Below, piece by piece: positions 43,364-55,412 of a DNA stretch of 64,000 bases. Below the pieces are notes generated by a model that did not search any database, was not told the origin of the DNA, and saw only the letters and a program-made list of their open reading frames with translations. The stretch's first letter is position 1, and every line of letters begins with the position of its first letter. Made by a program: the position numbers and the translations under genes. The stretch is from Strongylocentrotus droebachiensis (Eukaryota; Echinodermata; Echinoidea; Camarodonta; Strongylocentrotidae): positions 62,001 through 126,000 of the forward strand of contig JAVYIG010000705.1 of the NCBI GenBank assembly GCA_035222895.1, read 5' to 3'.

Positions 43364-46300
43364 TCAATCATATAACATGTCATTCACTTCTCTTCTCTGA
43401 CTGTCAAGTATTAGGTATTCCTTTAATTTCCTCTTAAAATGATCATAGTTTCCTATTTCTTTTACACCATTGGGAAGGGAATTCCAATGTTTTATGGCAT
43501 TGTAATAAAACGAATTTCCAATACTACCTACTCTTTCTGGTAAGTTAAAGTTGAATCGTCTATTTCTTGTATTATAATCATGTACGTCAGTAACAAGATC
43601 GAAGTTGGATCGAATATAATGATTCGACCTAGTATGATATATTTTATGCACGTGATGCAATGCGAGTTGTTTTGATCTTTGGTCGACTTCAAGAAAACCA
43701 GCTTTAGAAAGTTCGCTGTAGCCAACATGAGTTCTTGGACCAGAACAGTTGATAAATCTCACCATTTTGTTCTGTATAATCTTCAACTTCTTTTGATCTG
43801 ACTTGTTTATGTTACTATACCATGCAGGGTTAGCATAGTCAAATAAACATTGAATAAGAGCAAAACAGAGTGTACGTCTTGCTTTTAAATCCATACAACT
43901 TTGATATCTGTACAAAAATTTCAGACGAGAATTTGCTTTTTTTACAACTGATTCTACTAAAGATGAAAATGAAATTGCGCTAGCCAACTCAATGCCTAAA
44001 TACTTCACAGACTCTTTTCTCTTGATTGCTTGATTATTGTGTGTCACTTTGAATTCAAATGACTTTTTAGAACTACTTTTAGAACAAAATAAAATGCTTT
44101 CTGTTTTTCCCAAGTGTAAAGAAAGCTTATTATCAGTCATCCAATCGACACACGTAGACAGCTGTTCACTGAGCTTTTCCTCAATATATTTAGGATCAGG
44201 ATTTGAATAGAGTAGTACGCTGTCATCTGCGTACAATAATAGTTTGAAGTCTTTTATACAAATACACATATCATTTATATAACTTGAAAATAGAATTGGG
44301 CCTAAAATGCTTCCCTGAGGAACACCGCATGTTATAGGCATTAGTTTGGAACGAATATCATGAATGGCCACTACTTGGTGCCGATTAGATAAGTAGGATC
44401 TGAACCAATCTAAACTTGCCTTAGCAAAACCCATTAGTTGTAACTTCTTCAATAAGACGCAATGATTAACTGTATCAAAAGCTTTTTGCAGATCAAGGAG
44501 CACCATACCAACAAAGCGCCCTTGGGAAGTTTCTCTCCTCAAATAATCAGTCAAATGAATTAGACATGTTTCAGTCGAATAATCATGTCGAAAACCAGAT
44601 TGAAATTCATAAATTATATCATTTTCTTTGAAGTATCTTTCAATTTGAACACAGACCGATTTTTCTAGAATCTTTGATGCTACGCTTAAAACACTAATAG
44701 GTCTATAGTTGCTAACATCAGTTTTATCTTTCTTTTTATAAAGTGGAGTCACTTTTGCTATTTTCATATCTTCTGGAAAAGTACTCGTCAAGATAGATAG
44801 GTTCATTAAGTAACTTAGAGGCTTAAATAAAACCTTCGCACCATCTTTTAGAAATTTAGCTGGAATCAAGTCTAACCCAGTACTTTTTGATACATTCAAC
44901 TTACGTAACTCTTTGAAAACAAATTGTTCACTGATTGGTAATAACTCAAAGCTGTTTTCATGTACACCTTTTCTTTCGTAAAAGTCACGAATACAATCAT
45001 TGTCTGCGCTGAAAAAGTCTTTGGAAGGGGGGAGTTTGTCTACTAATTTGGCAGCCACATTTGTGAAATGAGAATTGAATTCATCAGCGATGGCCATCTT
45101 ATCATGACATAATTCCCCATCAATTTTAATGACAGATTCTTGTTCTTTTCGCTTCTTATTTTTCAATCCTAAGCTTTTTAGATTCTGCCAAAGTTTTTTC
45201 GAATCTTGTTTATTTTCTTCTATCTTGTTTTGTAAGTAATCGAGTTTAGCCTTTTTCACCTCTCTTTGGACCATATTTCTTAATACTCTGTATCTTTTAT
45301 AGAGCTTCTCATCTTTTGCTCTTTTCCTCCATTTTTTGTATACTATATTTCTCTCTTGAATTAGGGAAAGAATATCTTTAGTCACCCAAGTTTCTGATCT
45401 TTGTTTTATTCTTATCCGTTTCAGTGGCGCTATCATATTCAAATTTGAGATAAAAACATGTTGACATATTGACCATGCCTCATTTACATCTGTACAGTCA
45501 GTTATTCGTGACCAATCAACAACAGATAGTTGAAGATTGAAAGACTCTTCTGTATATTTTTTCATGGATCTGATATCATTATTCCTGTGATGACCTATAG
45601 CCAGTCTAACATTTTTCCGTGTACAGAAAGTAAAATAATGGTCGCTAATACCTAGATCAATGACACCACTTTGACTTATTTTATTTTCTTTGGTACAACC
45701 AACATGATCCAATAGAGAAGAACATGTAGGTGTAACGCGTGTTGCCTCTTTAATGAGTTGACTAAACCCATGAAGACTCAACAAGTCAATATATTTTTTA
45801 GCCAGTAGCGATTTGCGAAGAAGACAAATGTTCATGTCTCCTAAAAGAATTATTTCGTCATCCTTCTTTAATGTATCAAGAATATTGGACAATTTCTCGA
45901 TAAACAAATTGTTTTTCGGAGGTCGATACAGAACACCAACAACAATTGGTTTTGATCTTGGTATAAGCAAATTTATCCACAGGGATTCCGTATCTCCAGT
46001 ACTTATAGCATCCATAATATTAAATGCAATATCATTTCTGATATAGAAACATACACCACCTCCAGAGCCAGAGGATCGATCATGGCGTATGATTTTATAT
46101 CCGTCTATTTCAATTTCTTCATCATTTATGGAATTGTTTAACCATGTTTCAGTGAAAGCAATAATAGACAGCCTTTTTCTTTTAAAAATAATTCTAAATT
46201 CCGATATCTTGTTTAGAATAGACCTCACATTAAGGTGTAAAAAATGAAGACCTTTAGCTTTAAACTTTTCTTCAAATTCTTGATAAAGAGAAGTGTTTTC

Positions 46301-46675
46301 ATCTCTGAGGTTTGGCTGAATTACTCTTGCTATCGCTTGCTTTTCAGCTGTAACGCGCGTTATCTTAAAATAGTTTTCTTTTAGTCTATCCTCGTTTTGG
46401 CTTTCTATCTCTATACAATCGTCATTAAATAATGAGTCACAAAAAGATGGCAGACAACATGTAAAACAATTCCACTTCTCATCAGGGCATTCATAATATA
46501 ATCTGCGGTACTCTGAAAAACTGATAGCTTGACAATTAGTGTGAAACCATTTTTTACAAGAAGAACACAGAAGGCCGTGTTGATTACATTTGACTGGCTT
46601 ATCACAGTTCCCACAAGGGAACTTATATTTTCGACCGTCAACTATAATTTTCGGATCATCACTAGATTTTGTCAA
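43364..46675 (-). CDS. LINE ORF2: PHD finger, endonuclease, reverse transcriptase
   Basis: 1103 codons without a stop. Order: PHD-type zinc finger (about 18-80, Cys pairs with WFHTNCQ), APE-like endonuclease (about 145-375) with HLNVRS, FTETWL, LGDMNI and LGISDH, all expected catalytic positions; reverse transcriptase (about 620-890) with VLLDLQKAFDTVNH, GVPQGSILGP and YADDSVLLY; then a C-terminal region ending near YLILDSQRREV. It nicks and primes at the target and copies its own RNA. The listed start is a TTG. The frame is open upstream into the end of ORF1 and has no obvious ATG there, so initiation may be by re-initiation or the start is unclear. The intact frame suggests a recent insertion. 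Confidence 0.85.
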   Translation of the reverse strand: MTKSSDDPKIIVDGRKYKFPCGNCDKPVKCNQHGLLCSSCKKWFHTNCQAISFSEYRRLYYECPDEKWNCFTCCLPSFCDSLFNDDCIEIESQNEDRLKENYFKITRVTAEKQAIARVIQPNLRDENTSLYQEFEEKFKAKGLHFLHLNVRSILNKISEFRIIFKRKRLSIIAFTETWLNNSINDEEIEIDGYKIIRHDRSSGSGGGVCFYIRNDIAFNIMDAISTGDTESLWINLLIPRSKPIVVGVLYRPPKNNLFIEKLSNILDTLKKDDEIILLGDMNICLLRKSLLAKKYIDLLSLHGFSQLIKEATRVTPTCSSLLDHVGCTKENKISQSGVIDLGISDHYFTFCTRKNVRLAIGHHRNNDIRSMKKYTEESFNLQLSVVDWSRITDCTDVNEAWSICQHVFISNLNMIAPLKRIRIKQRSETWVTKDILSLIQERNIVYKKWRKRAKDEKLYKRYRVLRNMVQREVKKAKLDYLQNKIEENKQDSKKLWQNLKSLGLKNKKRKEQESVIKIDGELCHDKMAIADEFNSHFTNVAAKLVDKLPPSKDFFSADNDCIRDFYERKGVHENSFELLPISEQFVFKELRKLNVSKSTGLDLIPAKFLKDGAKVLFKPLSYLMNLSILTSTFPEDMKIAKVTPLYKKKDKTDVSNYRPISVLSVASKILEKSVCVQIERYFKENDIIYEFQSGFRHDYSTETCLIHLTDYLRRETSQGRFVGMVLLDLQKAFDTVNHCVLLKKLQLMGFAKASLDWFRSYLSNRHQVVAIHDIRSKLMPITCGVPQGSILGPILFSSYINDMCICIKDFKLLLYADDSVLLYSNPDPKYIEEKLSEQLSTCVDWMTDNKLSLHLGKTESILFCSKSSSKKSFEFKVTHNNQAIKRKESVKYLGIELASAISFSSLVESVVKKANSRLKFLYRYQSCMDLKARRTLCFALIQCLFDYANPAWYSNINKSDQKKLKIIQNKMVRFINCSGPRTHVGYSELSKAGFLEVDQRSKQLALHHVHKIYHTRSNHYIRSNFDLVTDVHDYNTRNRRFNFNLPERVGSIGNSFYYNAIKHWNSLPNGVKEIGNYDHFKRKLKEYLILDSQRREVNDMLYD

Positions 46676-46832
46676 ACTTTCACTTAATTCAATACCCTTC
46701 TTACAAATTGAAGATATTTCGCCCAGTCTTTCATGTCCACCTTGGATGGTCTGAAGGCTGGTTTCGGTCGTGACCTCTGATCGACTGCACTGAAATCCAA
46801 AGATCTCCCAGAAACAGATTCGGCGTAGGACT

Positions 46833-47282
46833 TTACGGGGCTGCTTTTTTCCTCATCAGAATGAAGACTCTGGTTTTCTCGGTAGATGGCTTGATGCCGC
46901 CTTGCTCCAGGTCCACTGCCTGTAACTTGATCGGACGACCGTTGGGTCCAGCCACGGTCTCGTGTTGTCGGTTGGTCAGCACTGTTGAGGTTGAGCGTTT
47001 CAGGTTGCCTGCCAAGATTCGTTGACCGGCTCTGTTGAGGTGAACGCCATCACGCCCGAGATGCTGCTCGCTGATATCATTGTTGATGATGAGGCCCCAT
47101 CTGTTCTCGCTGGCTGCCAACTCCATCAGATAGTTGATCTCATCAACCCGCTTCTTGTCCGCTTCACTCTCCCATCTACGATGGATGATCGTAGAGACTG
47201 AGACGTTAAACCCCTCGGCAGCAACAGACTTGCCGAGGTCTGTGATTTGGTGGCAAACTTCACCAGCACCCTCAGAGATGTT
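46833..47282 (-). CDS. LINE ORF1 C-terminal piece, SGNH-esterase-like
   Basis: The frame reads through VDEINYLMELAASENRWGLI and GRDGVHLNRAGQRILAGNL. The DGVHLNxxG block is the Asp-His end of SGNH/GDSL esterases, which CR1 LINEs carry in ORF1. The nucleophile Ser block would lie upstream and is absent. The piece is truncated at about 47282, where homology to a protein stops. Confidence 0.65.
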   Translation of the reverse strand, partial: NISEGAGEVCHQITDLGKSVAAEGFNVSVSTIIHRRWESEADKKRVDEINYLMELAASENRWGLIINNDISEQHLGRDGVHLNRAGQRILAGNLKRSTSTVLTNRQHETVAGPNGRPIKLQAVDLEQGGIKPSTEKTRVFILMRKKAAP

Positions 47283-47726
47283 GTGTTACTATAATGATGT
47301 ATTTTAGATTAATCTTATAGAGACATTAATCTCATTTGCAAAAATCGTTTGGTAGTGTTCTCACTACTCCACAAAAGCCACGTGCCAAAATAGAAAGAGA
47401 AATAGGCTACTCTTTTAAGTATAGTAATACGGGTTGTTTTATTTTGTCGCGATGATAAAGGTTCCCCGATTTCATTCGGCCATCGTGATTTTTACTGTTC
47501 TTTTTGCAATAACATTTTGTTAAAATGCAACTCTCACATGGCACGGCAAAGAACGCACTAATCACCATGGTTACTGACGCAACCCTACGCCAGCTTAATG
47601 ACGACTTCTGACCGTGTTATAACCGTCCGACACTACGTCGGAAAACAAGCACAGGTAAATACCCCGAAAAAAAGCGTCTTTACAGTAATTACAGAATCCT
47701 CGTCGTTCAACGCGCGGCCTAATTGG

Positions 47727-47890
47727 CAGGCACGTAGCCAGAGTTTGATATTTTTTTTTTTTTTGGGGGGGGGGGGGCACATACATGTTATCGATCGAGG
47801 TCAAAAAAAGGGGTCTACAAAATTTCAACCGATCCTGGAAATTTAAGGGGGACGTGCCCCCCCCCCCCCCCCCCCGTGGCTACGCGCCTG
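47727..47890. mobile_element. Poly-G/poly-C hAT-like MITE, 8-bp target repeat
   Basis: CAGGCACGTAGCCAGAG to GTGGCTACGCGCCTG, flanked on both sides by CTAATTGG (47719-47726 and 47891-47898). It has G and C homopolymer arms and GATCGAGGTC inside. Confidence 0.85.
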
Positions 47891-47958
47891 CTAATTGGGT
47901 ACAAGAGGCATGAGGAAAATCTTGCGTTGTCGACCTGTTCTTGGTGTAGGCCATTACC

Positions 47959-48206
47959 CCTCAGTCACACTTTTGCGTATTTGGCTTGCGTATTGCTGCG
48001 TATTTATAACAAGCCGTTTTAACATTTATCCCTATTTCTTGATACAGTATCAAACATTGAACTCTTGATATCAAGAAATCGAATTCTTGAGATCAAGAAT
48101 TACTATCGCTTTACAACAGATATCAAGAAAAAGAAATAAATGTTAAAATGGCTTGCCATAAATACGCAGCAATACGCAAGCCAAATACGCAAAGGTGTGA
48201 CTGAGG
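47959..48206. mobile_element. MITE with ~85-bp inverted arms
   Basis: CCTCAGTCACACTTTTGCGT through TTGGCTTGCGTATTGCTGCG and AACATTTATCCCTATTTC is mirrored almost base for base to GGTGTGACTGAGG. The loop is short and centred on TTGAGATCAAGAA. Confidence 0.85.
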
Positions 48207-49631
48207 CATTATTTAAAAAGAAATTATGTTGTGAATGTATTTCGTTTAAATGTTTGTCTTTTGAAAAGGTATATTATAGGACGTAACCTTCCAGGACTTC
48301 GAAGATAATTGACCCATTACACTGCAGGTTGACTTTGCTAGGTCTTTTCTTCACATTGCCTCACATTCAACGTTGAGGGCTCTGTATTCATCGTGCAGTA
48401 TACGCCTTTTTCGGCGTGTTTAACAGTTTTTCAGAAGTTGTTTCTGACTGAATGAGGCACAGTAGAGGCGTGGCGGCACCTTGATTGTGTTGCCGTGTGG
48501 GCAAAACGGACATTTCGAATGACTTTTGCAAGATTGAAACTGGAATGTATATTCGCTCAAAACCCATGCACGCAATATTTAAATGTAACATGTAAGACGT
48601 AGAGATATTTTGCACCTCCTTCGTTTTCGTCATTTATATGTCACATAATAAAATGACTTTTCGCAAGTTTCTTTTCATTAACAACAATAGCAAGTTTGTT
48701 TTCTGTCGCTCAGCCATTCTCGAATTATTGCATATTAAAACTGATATCAAAGTATTCTGAATGTACGTTGTCAAACATACTAGTTTAAAATAATTCCACT
48801 ATGTTTTTTATTTACGGAATAAGAATAAAAAGAATTTTTCCTTTTTCAACCTCTTCTATTTTAAATAAATGGCAACCATTAAGAGTGAATATCATGTTGG
48901 TTCCAATAATTATGAATTTGATTATGATATCTCAAATAGGGCATACCAGTAAATGTTTTGATAAAAAAAATGAAAACTACTAACTTATGATGGTAAAGAA
49001 AGTCAAGCAGAATAATGCTTTTAGCAGTTTCAAATGACAACAATTGTCATTATCTTAAATTATTTTTAAGATAAAAGAACAACAAAATAAAAAGAAGAGA
49101 GTATTAAAATCAAACTATCATGTTCCAGTCCTTTTCTAGATCAAAATGACAGCTTGTGCCCCTTACATCAATTCTGATATCTCCAAAATCCATGCAGGAC
49201 AAAAACGATCTAAATTTCGTTTTTATATCGCAGGTTGATAACACTTAATTTTGGGGTTGGTGTTGGATTGTAATGTTATTGTGTCTTAATAAATAGAGTG
49301 ATTGCGTATGTCTGTCTCATTTATATTTGAAATCGGCGCCCGCTCGAGCACCATTTAGACTAAGATGACTAAAAAGCCAATGTCGAGAAGAAAACTGTAA
49401 ATATTCTCTCTCTCTCTCTCTCTCTCTCTGTATCATACCAGCATTTCTTTTGTCAATGTAAAATACATTGATCTGGTACAGAATACGAATCATCCAGGTC
49501 AATGAGGGATTGATAAATGTTGTATAGATTAAATAATAATACAGGGTTAAGAGGACAGTAACAGTGTGTCCTAAACCTAAAACAGCAGGCTAAGCAATAA
49601 CAAAAAGATCAAAGTATTATCTACATCTACC
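48207..49631. other. Intergenic, no gene recognised
   Basis: Several short open frames, none with a recognisable motif. (CT)n lies at 49401-49428. Confidence 0.4.
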
Positions 49632-49785
49632 CAGGGCCGTAGCCAGAGTTTGATGTTTGGGGGGGGGGGGGGCACATACATGTAATTGATCGGAGTCCTG
49701 GGGAGGGGTTTACAAAACGTTCAACCGATCTTGTAAATTTGTTGGGGGGCACGTGCCCCTCCCCCCTTCCGTGGCTACGTGCCTG
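49632..49785. mobile_element. Poly-G hAT-like MITE, 8-bp target repeat
   Basis: CAGGGCCGTAGCCAGAG to GTGGCTACGTGCCTG with CATCTACC on both sides (49624-49631 and 49786-49793). Confidence 0.85.
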
Positions 49786-50247
49786 CATCTACCATCATCA
49801 TGAAGACTGTTGTCGTTGCGCTGATGTGTTGGCTTCGCTGTAGTAGCAGAAGGTGAGTTTGGCAATAGCCTCTCATTGGTAAAAAAAAAAAAAAAAAAAC
49901 ACCTGCAGGCAACTGTTCTTGTTATCCTGTTATTTGAAACAATGTATGAGTAAAAAAGAAAAAACAACGAATGAATTATTACTATTATAATAATCTATTT
50001 TGTGTATAAAGCTTCTGATGCAATTGATTATAAGAATACGGAGCCCCTAAGGTGACATGACATTATGTTTCTTCATAACTCGTTCCCTCGACTTGAATGC
50101 GCATCAGTCATTGGGCTACTTTCGGCGAACAATAACTTCGACCATTTAGGATTTTTCTTTTAAAGGCCAGTCATTAAAATACAGTGACAATATACGAATA
50201 ATGGGATTCATGTAGAAGGGGAAATCCCTCGTTAAAATGGGAGATTT

Positions 50248-53200
50248 ACCCTGATACTAGTTTCAAGTTTCAAGTTTCAAGTTTATTTATCTTTCTTTCA
50301 TAACACACATTATAAATATGACATGAATATAAAGGAGTGAACAGAATATGGCGTTACAATAGAAAGATGAGGTGACCTTGGTTGAAAGCAAGGCTTGTGG
50401 ATTTAAGGTCCCTCATGAGTAGTTTAAGAGTATGTCCTAAAAGAACAAACTCGTCAAATAAAAAAATAAAACAAATTGCGTACATTTAAATGCTTACAAA
50501 ACTAAACTAACTAAACAACTAAAAAAATATTAAACATAAATAAGTACAATAAAATCTACTGACTACTAAATAATGGCTATAAACAACAGGAACAGGAATA
50601 TACTACGAGCAACAGGACTGAAACACAGACAAAAACTAAACAAGACAGACAGATGAATAGATGTGAGAAACGGGAGTAGAATAATGCTGACCTATATAGC
50701 AAATAGTTTTCTTAAATATTGATCACAACTATAAATCTAGACGATATCGACTCAAATACAGTAACTTCAGTTTGCGCTTAAATACATAAATACTGACCGA
50801 TTGCGCTATTCTTGGTTCAAGGGAATTCCGAAACCTAGGTCCAGTGGACCCCAAAGTAGTAAGGGCAAATTGCGTTCTAACAAGAGGTAAGTGATACGCT
50901 TGCGCCTGTCTTGTGGAATAACTATGAACTTGGTTATTTTTCTTAAATATTCCAGCCAAGGCTACTGGCAGTAGACCTGCATTCAATTCATACATTAGAG
51001 CTCCTAGTTGTACATGATAAATATCTTCAACTTTCAAAACACCACTATTAAAAAAAGAACATCTGTATGCGCAAGATAGTGAGTATTACAAACAATTCGT
51101 ATTACTCTTTTCTGTACCAGTAGTAATTTATCCATTTGAGATTTGAATGAGTTGCCCCAAGCTAGCACACCATAGTGCAAATATGGCAAAATCAAAGTTG
51201 CGTACAACATATGTAAAATATTCGGTGGGAACACAGATTTCAATTTATAAATTACACCAGTATTTCTTGACAATAATTTACAAAGTTTACTTATATGGTA
51301 CTTCCAATTTAAATGTTCATCAATATGCAAGCCAAGAAATTTAAATGTAGATACCCTTTCAATCTCAACACCATTAAACATTACATTGCCAGGCAATATA
51401 CTCAGAGAATTACTAAAGAGCATATAATTAGTTTTTTTAAGATTTAAAGACAACTTGTTTGCTTGAATCCACAAAGACGCATTAGTCAACTCGGAGTTTA
51501 CAGTCTGCAAAAGAGTTTGTGGATTTCTGTGAGAGAAAAATACACTTGAGTCATCTGCAAATAAAATGAATGATAACATCTTTGCGGAAAGTTGAAAATC
51601 GTTAATATACACAATAAACAAAAGCGGGCCTAGAAGGGATCCCTGTGGGACCCCACAAGTGACGTCCCGCATATCTGAATCAATTCCATTTAAAGAAACA
51701 AATTGTTTCCTATTTGTTAAGTAGCTTCTAAACCAATCTAATGCTATTCCCCTTACACCATAATGACACAGTTTATCTATTAAAATATAATGATTTACAG
51801 TATCAAACGCTTTAGAGTAGTCTAAGAAGACACCAACTGTATGCATGCGTGCTTCTAAGGCACTGGATATCTTATCCACCAAATGTAGAATAGCATGAGT
51901 TGTAGTGTGTTTTTCACGGAAACCAAACTGAAAATTTGACAAAATGTTAGCATTCATCAAAAATCTTATCGTCCGAGTATACATTAGCTTCTCAAGAATT
52001 TTAGAAAAGGAATTCAACAAAGAAATAGGACGATAGTTATTCAAGATAAGGGCATCACCCTTTTTAAAAATGGGTACAACCTTTGCAATCTTCATTTTCA
52101 TGGGTACAACACCAGTGGTCATTGATAGATTAAAAATATGTACGAGGGGTTCTACAATACCAATAATTACATTTTTTTATCAACTCATTTGTTATATAGT
52201 CACAACCTGGACTTTTCTTATTCTTTAAAGAATGTACAATATCAAATAATTCTTCTACAGTCGTTGGCAATAAAAATAAACTATTATGATTAGGGTTTTC
52301 TAAAAAAGATCGAAAAGTTTTTTGAGACTCTGGAATGACACGCGACAAATTCTGGCCAATATTACAAAAATATTCATTGAATTTATCTACAATAACTTCT
52401 GGATCATCAACTACATTCCCATCAATGTTTAATTTACTTACATCAGACGCTTTCTGCTTTGGCTTAAAAACATTCCTAATCACTTTCCATGTCCCTTTTA
52501 TATCATTATGAGTCGCCTGAAATTGAGCACAGTAATACTGCTTCTTAGCAGCACGTAGGATTGAAGTAAGAGTATTCCGATAAATAGTATATTTCCTATG
52601 AGAAGACTGAGATTTACTAATCTTATACTTATAGTACAACTTATTTTTCCTGTTTATTGACCTCAATATAGAATTAGTAATCCATGGCAATCGAGGGGTT
52701 GTTCTACGATTTCTACTATTACATTTACGTAAAGGTAAATTTTTATCATACAGCAAAAAGAATGTATTTAAGAATTTATCATATGAGCTATCAACATCAC
52801 AATCACGTAATACTTCTCTCCAATCACTTGCTAATAACTCATCTCTAAATCTAGCAATACTGGTAGGATTACTTTTTCGAACATATCTATTACTAGAAAT
52901 ATTACGGATATTCCTACCAAAAGACATCCTCGCATATACTGGAAAGTGGTCAGACAAATCTGAAATTATAATACCCGCATCTGGTAAAGGTCGTACATTA
53001 CTAAAAATGTTATCAATGAGAGTAGAAGAAGTGTCTGTAACTCTGGTAGGTTTAGTAATTAAGGGCAATAAAGAGAAAGATATAAACATGTTTAAAAAGT
53101 CACAAATGTGTGCATTCACATCGTGCTGAAGAAGATTAACATTATAATCACCCATGACAAAGACTGTTTTATGTAAAAATATTGAATTTGATAACACAGT

Positions 53201-54018
53201 TTGCATTTCATTTATAAACAAATTCACATTACCTTGTGGTGGTCTATAAACGACCCCAATTATAACATTTCGTCTGCCCGGAAAAAACAATTCTACAAAG
53301 ACACTTTCCATTAAATCATTCATTACATTAACTTCATTTAAAACTCGGTAATTCAACTGCGTGGGGACATACAATGCGACACCTCCTCCCCTCCTATCTT
53401 GTCGATTATTCATAATTATATTACTTCCTGGAAGAGAAAACACATTTCCTTCAATTTCACTAGATAACCAAGTTTCAGAGATTCCTATAACCATAGAACT
53501 GTAGCACATGTTCCGCAAAAATACATTTAATTTACCAAAGTTTGCTTGCATACTACGAACATTAAAATGAAGAAAAGAAAGCTCGTTATCACCAGAATTA
53601 CCTATCTTTTGAGAGAATTGGCTTTCTGTACAATAACTACAGTGACTCATGACAGCGTCATTGCCTTCACCAAGATCATACTCTAACGAGTCTGCGCTAG
53701 ATTCAAAATAGTTGCGTATATTATCATCATTTGTGATCATCATTTAAAGATTCATACATGAATAGAGTGCAATATAATTGACAGTGATTGACATAGAAAG
53801 GCAGCCTACTAAGTGCAAAAGAAAAGGACATAAATATGTACAACAAAAACGGTTGAGTATACTCAAAAATATGCATAATAGGCATAGGAAGAACAGGATA
53901 AAACATGGAAAAGGTGAGAGAAAAATTGGCAAGAGAAAGAAAAACAGCGGAAGAGGGATAGAGAGTGGAAAAGATAAACATAAATGAAAACAAGCAGTAG
54001 AACACTGGAAGATGCTGT
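50248..54018 (-). mobile_element. LINE with two homopolymer frameshifts, near full length
   Basis: Endonuclease part 53743-52130 (HFNVRSMQAN, ISETWL, MGDYNVNLL, SDLSDHFPVY), RT part 52122-51034 (FLDYSKAFDTVNH, CGVPQGSLLGPLLF, LFADDSSVFF), C-terminal part 51037-50729. The frame changes near 52170 in a run of A (on the coding strand) and near 51040 in a run of T; each looks like a one-base change. The 3' UTR ends in TTTCAAGTTTCAAGTTT repeats. GGGAGATTT lies at 50239-50247 and 54019-54027, so the element entered an older duplicated block equivalent to 32.1 kb. The clade is within the CR1/L2/Crack group by motif style. No ORF1 was recognised in the 0.27 kb upstream. Confidence 0.8.
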
Positions 54019-54344
54019 GGGAGATTTTAACGAAAGCAGCAAAAATGGTTAATTGAATCTCCGATAAGAGATAAGAAAGTTATGAATATTCAAAGTTATA
54101 ATCATTAACACATTCAAATGGAAAATCTGTAAAGTAAGCTCCGAGCATCTCTTCCAATTGCTCAATAGCTCTACTAATAATTTCATTCGAATTATTCTTC
54201 AAAAAGGGGTTGTGTAAAACATCTATGTAATAATTATATTCGTGTTGCATGTAGAAATGAATATATCCTTCACTACAGAAAATGTAGTTCATATTTTGTT
54301 TAAGGTAGAGCAAATGGTAATGGTGTCTTTTAGATATGACTGGT

Positions 54345-54712
54345 AATCGCCAATTTAAGTTTGATTGCAATTTGAAAAACCTTTCTTATTTTTCAATCGG
54401 AGGTTCCTCAAACTTTGTATGTTCTATCTTTTTCCCTGCTTTTATTTAAAAGAATTGAATACCAGGGTAGGCTCCCCCTTTAAGTCTACACTTACAATAT
54501 AAAACACACATGACACATCCTTCCTTTTCCAGTCTGAGTAAGTAAAATCAAGTGGATTTTATCGCGACTAGTTCTTCCTTCTTCGAGTATTTTTATCCAG
54601 ACATTGTCAATAAAGATCCGTGCTTTGCATTTCATGATATAATGAAAGTCAATACTTCGTCTTTCGTTGATGCATGCAGAGTTTTGTGAGGTAATATCGA
54701 ATCAACAACAGT
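54345..54712 (+). promoter_or_regulatory. Exon 1 upstream block without an exon 1 (remnant)
   Basis: It carries TTTAAGTCTACACTTACAAT, ACTAGTTCTTCCTTCTTCGA, CCAGACATTGTCAATAAAGA and GTTGATGCATGCAGAGTTTT as in the other copies, but sequence similarity stops where the leader ATG should come. Confidence 0.55.
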
Positions 54713-54746
54713 CTTTTGTATTTTTTAGTCAATTGAAGAACGATCC

Positions 54747-54875
54747 GGGCATCGTTTCATGAAACCGTCTCAAGTACAACTTCACCGACACCCCATTAAA
54801 ACGCATTTAGATAACAATATACGTGTTTGCATGTCAGTGAAATTGTACGTAAGACGGTTTCGTGAATCGTTGCCC
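54747..54875. mobile_element. Foldback MITE, copy 3
   Basis: GGGCATCGTTTCATGAAACC to GGTTTCGTGAATCGTTGCCC, symmetric interior; same family as 27245 and 29258. Confidence 0.75.
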
Positions 54876-55281
54876 TGTATCGTGTATCATGCGTGGTTAA
54901 GCGTAATAACAGAACTGATAATCATTTTATATCATTTAAAAACAATAATAATTATAACCATATCTTTATATAGACATATTTCCAAAAAAATGCTGCATGA
55001 TTATTAAATACATCGTTTAATTGGCGTATAATGGAATTAAAAAAACATGTGACACTCATAGGATTAAGTCTCATTTGTCCAACGAGTCTTTTAATCTTTT
55101 TTCAATGTATTATAATTTAGATTCTTACATACTGGCATTCAATTTATAAAATGTTTTGTGTATCACGATGTCGTACATATAAGACTACGATACGATTTAG
55201 TCTGCTACGTGTCACGTCCGTTTAACCCTTACCACATAATATAAAATCCATACATACACTACTCTCATCGATACAAGATAA

Positions 55282-55412
55282 TAGGGTATTTTAGATTTGC
55301 CCGTCGACATAGTGGACTGCTACGTGTGACGTCCTTTTAAGGCACTGTCTGAAAAGGACGTGACACGTAGCAGCTAGTCCACTATGTTGACGTGCATATC
55401 TAAAAGTCCCTA
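55282..55412. mobile_element. Long-hairpin MITE, diverged relative of 26452
   Basis: TAGGGTATTTTAGAT ... ATCTAAAAGTCCCTA, with inner AGTGGACTGCTACGTGTGAC and its mirror. Confidence 0.75.

Larger units (their letters stand above)
42945..47282 (-). mobile_element. CR1-type LINE, 5' truncated in ORF1
   Basis: On the minus strand: ORF1 remnant (47282-46833), ORF2 (46675-43364), about 0.4 kb of 3' UTR and a (TGAT)n-type tail at 42958-42970. It sits 42 bases after the gene C stop, in the likely 3' UTR. An ORF1 with an esterase and an ORF2 with endonuclease and RT point to the CR1 clade. Confidence 0.8.

Noticed and set aside
48388-48633. 81-aa minus-strand open frame
   Set aside because: No recognisable domain, no splice support and a repetitive neighbourhood.
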